Shown here piece by piece: positions 14,143 through 17,725 of a DNA stretch of 17,725 nt. Under the pieces are notes generated by a model. That model made no database searches, was not told where the DNA came from, and was given only the letters and a program-made list of their open reading frames with translations. The position numbers were made by a program, and so were the translations under genes. Origin of the DNA: Alphaproteobacteria bacterium (GTDB taxonomy: Bacteria; Pseudomonadota; Alphaproteobacteria; Rickettsiales; UBA998); contig JAKFYP010000002.1 in assembly GCA_021730835.1 (NCBI GenBank), positions 1-17,725 on the forward strand, given 5' to 3'. Each line of letters opens with the position of its first letter. Within the stretch, counting starts at the first letter, position 1.

Positions 14143-15930
14143 ATGCGTGAAACTACTTTCGACCAGCGACTCTCCGCCCTGCGTGCCCGTATGCAGGAGC
14201 AGGGAATTGACGCGTTTTTGCTCCCGGTAACGGATGAATATCAGGGGGAGTATTCCCCGGCCTGTGCCCGGCGGGTTACCTGGCTTTCGGGCTTCGACGG
14301 CTCGGCGGGGATACTGGCGGTGCTGGCGGATAAGGCGGCGCTGTTTGTGGATGGCCGCTATACCCTGCAAGCATCGCTTGAAGTGGATTCACGGCTCTAT
14401 GCGGTCTATAACTCCGCCGATAAAACCTCCGGTGAATATCTCGGCGCCAGCCTGCCGGAGGGAGCGGTTGCGGGTTACGATCCCATGCTGCATACGCTGT
14501 GCCAGATTGAAACGCTGGAGAAAAAAACGCGCCGGAGAGCGATTCTCTTCAGGCCGCTGACGGCTAACCCGGTTGATCTCATCTGGCAGGGCCGCCCGGA
14601 TGAGCCGACAGAGGCGGTGTTTTTGCATCCGATAGCGTATGCCGGGAAGCCCTCGGCGGAAAAGCGCGAGGAAGTCGCGGCATCGCTCAACGAGGCGGGG
14701 CTGGACGCCTGCATCCTCTCCATGCCCGACAGCATTGCCTGGCTGCTCAATATTCGTGGCGGGGATATTCCCTATAACCCGTTGCCATTATGTTACGCCG
14801 TGCTGCATGCCGATGCCACGGTTGACCTGTTTATCCATCCCGGCAAGCTGAGCGCTCATGTCCGCGCCGAACTGGAGAAAGATGCGATCCTGCATCCGCC
14901 GGGTGAGATGGAGCGGCATTTGCTGGCGCTGGGCCATGCGAAAAAGCGCGTAGGTTACGATCCCGCCGCGACAGCCGTTCGCTTTGAGCACATGCTGCGG
15001 CAGGGCGGAGCGGCGGTAGAGCATTTCACCGATCCCTGCGCCCTGCCGAAAGCAAAGAAAAATAAAGCGGAAATTGACGGCATGCAAGAGGCGCATCTGC
15101 ATGACGGCGTGGCGCTGGTGAAATTCCTGCGCTGGTTCGACACTTTGCCTGTGGAGGAACACATCACGGAACTGGACGTGGTGGATAAGCTGGCGGCGTT
15201 TCGGGAGGAATACGCCGGTTATCGTGGCCCGAGTTTTGCCACCATTGCCGGGTGCGGCCCGAACGGGGCGATCGTGCATTATCGCGCCGATGCGAAATCC
15301 AGCCGCGTGATTGCGCCGGGAGATGTGCTGCTGCTCGATTCCGGCGGGCAATATCCCGGCGGCACGACGGATATTACCCGCACGCTGGTGTGCGGCGGTC
15401 ACGCTTCCTTGCAATTCTGCGAGCATTTCACCCGCGTGCTCAAGGGGCATATCGCGCTGGCGACGGCGCGTTTTCCCAAAGGCACGACCGGCGGGCAGCT
15501 TGACGCGCTGGCGCGCCGCCCGCTCTGGGAGGCCGGGCTGGATTACGATCATGGAACCGGCCACGGCGTCGGCAGTTATCTATGCGTGCATGAGGGGCCG
15601 CAACGTATCGGCAAGCGCGGCGGCGATGCGGCGCTGGAGCCGGGGATGATCCTCTCCAATGAGCCGGGTTATTACCGGGAAGGGGAATACGGGATTCGTA
15701 TTGAGAATCTCGTGCTGGTGGAGCAGGGAGAGGAAGGCGAGAACAAGGAATTCCTTGCGTTCCGGACGCTGACGCTGGCCCCGGTTGATCCACGGCTGGT
15801 GGATATGGCCCTGTTGCGGCAGGCGGAAAAGCAATGGCTGAAATCTTACCATGCGCGGGTTATCGCCGTGCTTGCCCCGTATCTGGATATGCAGGAGCGG
15901 GAGTGGCTGGAGGGATATTGCGCGGTGTAG
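14143..15930 (+). CDS. Large aminopeptidase P (M24B, Xaa-Pro aminopeptidase)
   Basis: A 595-residue, three-domain member of the M24B peptidases that remove an N-terminal residue preceding proline. Two creatinase-like N-terminal domains (residues 1 to about 310) precede the metallopeptidase domain. The dinuclear metal ligands are Asp399 (LLDSGG), Asp410 (GTTDIT), His474 (HGTGHGVGS), Glu507 (SNEPGYY) and Glu521 (RIENL). All five are present, so it should be active, and the length matches cytosolic XPNPEP1-like enzymes. The start is uncertain: ATG 14143 (MRETTFDQRL) gives the expected N-terminus but has no clear ribosome site; ATGs at 14083 and 14107 are also in frame. No signal peptide. Confidence 0.94.
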   Translation: MRETTFDQRLSALRARMQEQGIDAFLLPVTDEYQGEYSPACARRVTWLSGFDGSAGILAVLADKAALFVDGRYTLQASLEVDSRLYAVYNSADKTSGEYLGASLPEGAVAGYDPMLHTLCQIETLEKKTRRRAILFRPLTANPVDLIWQGRPDEPTEAVFLHPIAYAGKPSAEKREEVAASLNEAGLDACILSMPDSIAWLLNIRGGDIPYNPLPLCYAVLHADATVDLFIHPGKLSAHVRAELEKDAILHPPGEMERHLLALGHAKKRVGYDPAATAVRFEHMLRQGGAAVEHFTDPCALPKAKKNKAEIDGMQEAHLHDGVALVKFLRWFDTLPVEEHITELDVVDKLAAFREEYAGYRGPSFATIAGCGPNGAIVHYRADAKSSRVIAPGDVLLLDSGGQYPGGTTDITRTLVCGGHASLQFCEHFTRVLKGHIALATARFPKGTTGGQLDALARRPLWEAGLDYDHGTGHGVGSYLCVHEGPQRIGKRGGDAALEPGMILSNEPGYYREGEYGIRIENLVLVEQGEEGENKEFLAFRTLTLAPVDPRLVDMALLRQAEKQWLKSYHARVIAVLAPYLDMQEREWLEGYCAV

Positions 15931-15948
15931 AAGGACAGGTAAAATATA

Positions 15949-16137
15949 GTCATTCCAAATAAGCATGCCCCATTATTTGGAATGACAGGCTGGCGACTGC
16001 CAGCTCGCAACATGTGTTGCGTAAGCCTTAGCGGCGTTTGAGCGCAACTTTATTTTTTCTCGGAAAAATAAAGTTGAACGACAATAGCTGTTTTCGCGGT
16101 GCACCATATCTGGTATAGCTCGCTCAAACCAGATATG
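15949..16137. repeat. Tract of five consecutive hairpins
   Basis: Five stem-loops follow each other between the M24 gene and the next: A, GTCATTCCAAATAA/TTATTTGGAATGAC (15949-15962, 15973-15986); B, GCTGGC/GCCAGC (15989-16004); C, CGCAAC/GTTGCG (16006-16021); D, CAACTTTATTTTT/AAAAATAAAGTTG (16045-16057, 16064-16076); E, CATATCTGGT/ACCAGATATG (16105-16114, 16128-16137). A begins 18 bases after the M24 stop. No frame is worth calling as a gene. Several functions (terminator, mobile repeat, leader RNA) are possible; the A stem resembles intergenic palindromes of alphaproteobacteria that begin GTCATTCC. Confidence 0.75.
16105..16137 (+). promoter_or_regulatory. Hairpin over the ribosome-binding region of the hydrolase gene
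   Basis: The last stem (10 pairs, 13-base loop) ends five bases before ATG 16143 and there is no Shine-Dalgarno sequence outside it. It would cover the region the ribosome needs, so it may control translation, or it may be a dyad operator bound by a repressor. Neither can be decided from sequence. Confidence 0.35.
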
Positions 16138-16142
16138 ATGCG

Positions 16143-17036
16143 ATGAGCGTTCCTGAGCCACAATATTATATCACGCCAGCGAAAGAGGGTGGTGCGCCCG
16201 CGCACCGGATCGGCTATCTCGACTGGCCGGGAGACAGGGAAGATGCGCCGGTGGTCTTCTGTGTGCACGGGCTGACGCGCAATGCCCATGATTTCGATTT
16301 CCTCGCCGCCGGGCTGTTGCCTGATTTCCGGGTGATATCGGTTGATATGGCCGGACGGGGCTATAGTGACTGGCTGGAGGATAAATCCGGCTATCATTAC
16401 GGCACATATGTGGCGGATTGCCTTGCCCTGCTCGATTATCTCGATCTGGAGTGCGTGCGCTGGGTCGGCACGTCAATGGGCGGCATCATCGGCATGACTC
16501 TGGCGGCGGGCTATCCCGAGCGCGTCGGGCGGCTGGTGCTGGGCGATATCGGCTCAATGATCCCGGCGGCGGCGATGGAGCGCATTGTCTCCTATGCCGG
16601 GGTGCGCCATGTGTTTGAGTCCCGCGCTGAGGCGGAAGAGTATTTGCGCGAGGTCGCCCAGCCGTTTGGCATTAAAGACCCCATGCACTGGCGGCGGTTT
16701 TTAGGCTATAGCATCTGGGAAATCGAGGAGGATACGTTCACGCTGGCTTACGATCCCGATATCCTGACGCCTTACCGTGAGCAGACCAAAAACTTTCGTG
16801 AGATTACCGACGTTAATCTCATGGAAACGTGGATGAAGGTGGAATGCCCGGTATTGCTGCTGCGCGGGGAGACATCCGACGTATTGCCCAAGGCGGTGGC
16901 GGGCGAGATGGCGAAGCGGCCCAATGTGAGCTTGGTGGAATTCCCGGGATGCGGCCATGCTCCCGCCCTGATGGAAGACGAGCAGGTCAGGCGGGTGGCG
17001 CACTGGCTGCGCGCCGCGCTGATTCCAACGCCCTGA
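16143..17036 (+). CDS. Alpha/beta hydrolase
   Basis: A 297-residue cytoplasmic alpha/beta-fold hydrolase. The triad is visible: Ser111 in the nucleophile elbow GTSMGG, Asp247 in LLLRGETSDVLP and His272 in PGCGHAPALM; the oxyanion region is HGLTRNAHDF (42-51). The cap region (about 140-215) is helical. The natural substrate is unknown; the closest-looking types are general esterases and lactonases of the haloperoxidase-like group. ATG 16143 is the only reasonable start in this frame, directly after a hairpin. The last 50 bases of the gene run antisense to the end of the HIT gene. Confidence 0.9.
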   Translation: MSVPEPQYYITPAKEGGAPAHRIGYLDWPGDREDAPVVFCVHGLTRNAHDFDFLAAGLLPDFRVISVDMAGRGYSDWLEDKSGYHYGTYVADCLALLDYLDLECVRWVGTSMGGIIGMTLAAGYPERVGRLVLGDIGSMIPAAAMERIVSYAGVRHVFESRAEAEEYLREVAQPFGIKDPMHWRRFLGYSIWEIEEDTFTLAYDPDILTPYREQTKNFREITDVNLMETWMKVECPVLLLRGETSDVLPKAVAGEMAKRPNVSLVEFPGCGHAPALMEDEQVRRVAHWLRAALIPTP

Positions 17037-17448
17037 TCCCCGCTTTTACGCGTAATTGCCCGGCCAGCCCGCTGAGTTCTCCTGCGTCCGCCTCCTTCGG
17101 AGTGTGTGGCCAGGGTGCATCGCCCCAATGGCCGTCATGGCGGTGACGCGGGATCAGGTTGGTATGTAAATGCGGCGTGACGTTGCCGAAGGTCGCGTAA
17201 TTCATCCGCTCCGGGCGAAGAATCGCCTGAAGCGCCCGCGATACCGCCGCGATATCGGCGTCAAACGCCGCTCTTTGCACCGCATCCAGCGCATAGAGAT
17301 CCTCCGCATGGTGATCGGAGACTACCAGCGTCCAGCCGAAAAAATACTGATCCCGGCTGAGCAATACCGTGGAGGCATCCAGCCGCCCGACGATCAGCGC
17401 CTCGGGCCAGTACCGCAGCGGATTGCATAAAGGGCAGGGGGAGGACAC
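16987..17448 (-). CDS. HIT-family protein with a variant histidine triad
   Basis: A 153-residue histidine-triad protein, a family of nucleotide hydrolases and transferases acting on phosphoramidates and dinucleotides. An N-terminal CPLC (residues 5-8) matches the CxxC that opens many members, and NYATFGNVTPHLHTNLIPRH contains the triad region. The usual H-x-H-x-H reads H93-x-H95-x-N97, so the third histidine is replaced by Asn while the catalytic middle His remains. The start is unsure: GTG 17448 lies two bases after the leuD stop; another in-frame GTG lies at 17469. Probably coupled to leuD. Its C-terminal 45 residues are basic and not recognised. Confidence 0.8.
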   Translation of the reverse strand: MSSPCPLCNPLRYWPEALIVGRLDASTVLLSRDQYFFGWTLVVSDHHAEDLYALDAVQRAAFDADIAAVSRALQAILRPERMNYATFGNVTPHLHTNLIPRHRHDGHWGDAPWPHTPKEADAGELSGLAGQLRVKAGIRALESARRAASAPPA

Positions 17449-17450
17449 GC

Positions 17451-17725
17451 TTAATGACCGTAAAGCCACGGGGCGGCGGCGCGTTGCTGTTGCTCGAACG
17501 TGTCAATCGCGGCGGTTTTCCCGAGCGTCAGGCCGATATCGTCCAGCCCGTTTAACAGGCAATGCTTGCGGAACGGATCAACCTCGAACGCATAGCTCCG
17601 GTTTTCGGCCCGGATGGTCTGGTTCGGCAGATCAACCGTCACCGGCAGGCCCGCTTCGGCGGCGTGCATCAGGGCGTCCACCTGCGCCTGCGGCAGCACG
17701 ACAGGCAGGATGCCGTTCTTAAAGC
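17451..17725 (-). CDS. leuD: 3-isopropylmalate dehydratase small subunit, C-terminal part
   Basis: The 3' part of leuD, running off the right edge. The visible portion reads FKNGILPVVLPQAQVDALM, then LPNQTIRA, and ends DDIGLTLGKTAAIDTFEQQQ, the typical LeuD C-terminus. With LeuC the product isomerises 2-isopropylmalate to 3-isopropylmalate in leucine synthesis. Only about 91 residues of the usual 200 are in view, so start, N-terminus and possible leuC neighbour lie outside. Its stop TAA at 17451-17453 is followed at once by the HIT gene. Confidence 0.95.
   Translation of the reverse strand, partial: FKNGILPVVLPQAQVDALMHAAEAGLPVTVDLPNQTIRAENRSYAFEVDPFRKHCLLNGLDDIGLTLGKTAAIDTFEQQQRAAAPWLYGH

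Noticed and set aside
14788..15564. 258-codon minus-strand frame
   Set aside because: Antisense to the M24 peptidase including its metal ligands; composition is that of a shadow frame.
15949..15986. Simple Rho-independent terminator after the M24 gene
   Set aside because: The stem is strong but AT-rich and no T-run follows it; it fits better as one of a series of palindromes, although a role in stopping transcription is not excluded.

Overview
The window looks like chromosome of a GC-rich, Gram-negative alphaproteobacterium (about 60% G+C by eye). Three things point there: a lipA-ratA (COQ10-type START) pair, a STAS-MlaE/MlaF/MlaD/lipoprotein operon, and a bufferin (DUF2282/DUF692/DUF2063/DoxX) cluster behind a Caulobacter SigF-like promoter motif. 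I cannot name a genus. Genes are tightly packed with many 4-base overlaps; I saw no rRNA, tRNA, insertion sequence, prophage or CRISPR.

Left part (1-4623): an AT-rich edge with a possible 44-codon membrane peptide, two uncharacterised minus-strand genes (a small helical protein and a protein with a C-terminal membrane hairpin), then a plus-strand operon for an MCE/Mla-type phospholipid transporter: STAS-MlaE permease, MlaF ATPase, MlaD substrate-binding protein and a PqiC-like lipoprotein.

Middle part (4631-9571, minus strand, read right to left): bufA (secreted Cys-containing precursor), bufB (DUF692 MNIO enzyme), bufC (DUF2063 partner) and a Cys-rich DoxX membrane protein form a ribosomally made copper-buffering peptide system, followed by rsmD (16S rRNA methyltransferase). 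A 364-base gap follows, holding a nested multi-hairpin element and a good sigma-70 promoter, and then lipA and ratA. The bufA upstream region carries GTAACG-N16-CGAA, which resembles the Caulobacter SigF consensus; no sigma or anti-sigma gene lies in this window.

Right part (9747-17725): pdxH and a small conserved hypothetical gene on plus; cysS-metW on minus (cysS contains a sharply AT-rich patch); an orphan BMP-family binding protein on minus, divergent from a large M24 aminopeptidase P; a tract of five consecutive hairpins leading to an alpha/beta hydrolase; then a HIT-family gene and the 3' part of leuD on minus.

The most interesting items are the bufferin operon with its SigF-like promoter and Cys-rich DoxX partner, the two structured intergenic tracts (6190-6349 and 15949-16137), and the composition break inside cysS. 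All positions and motifs were read by hand from the sequence; family names come from recalled motifs, not from database searches.
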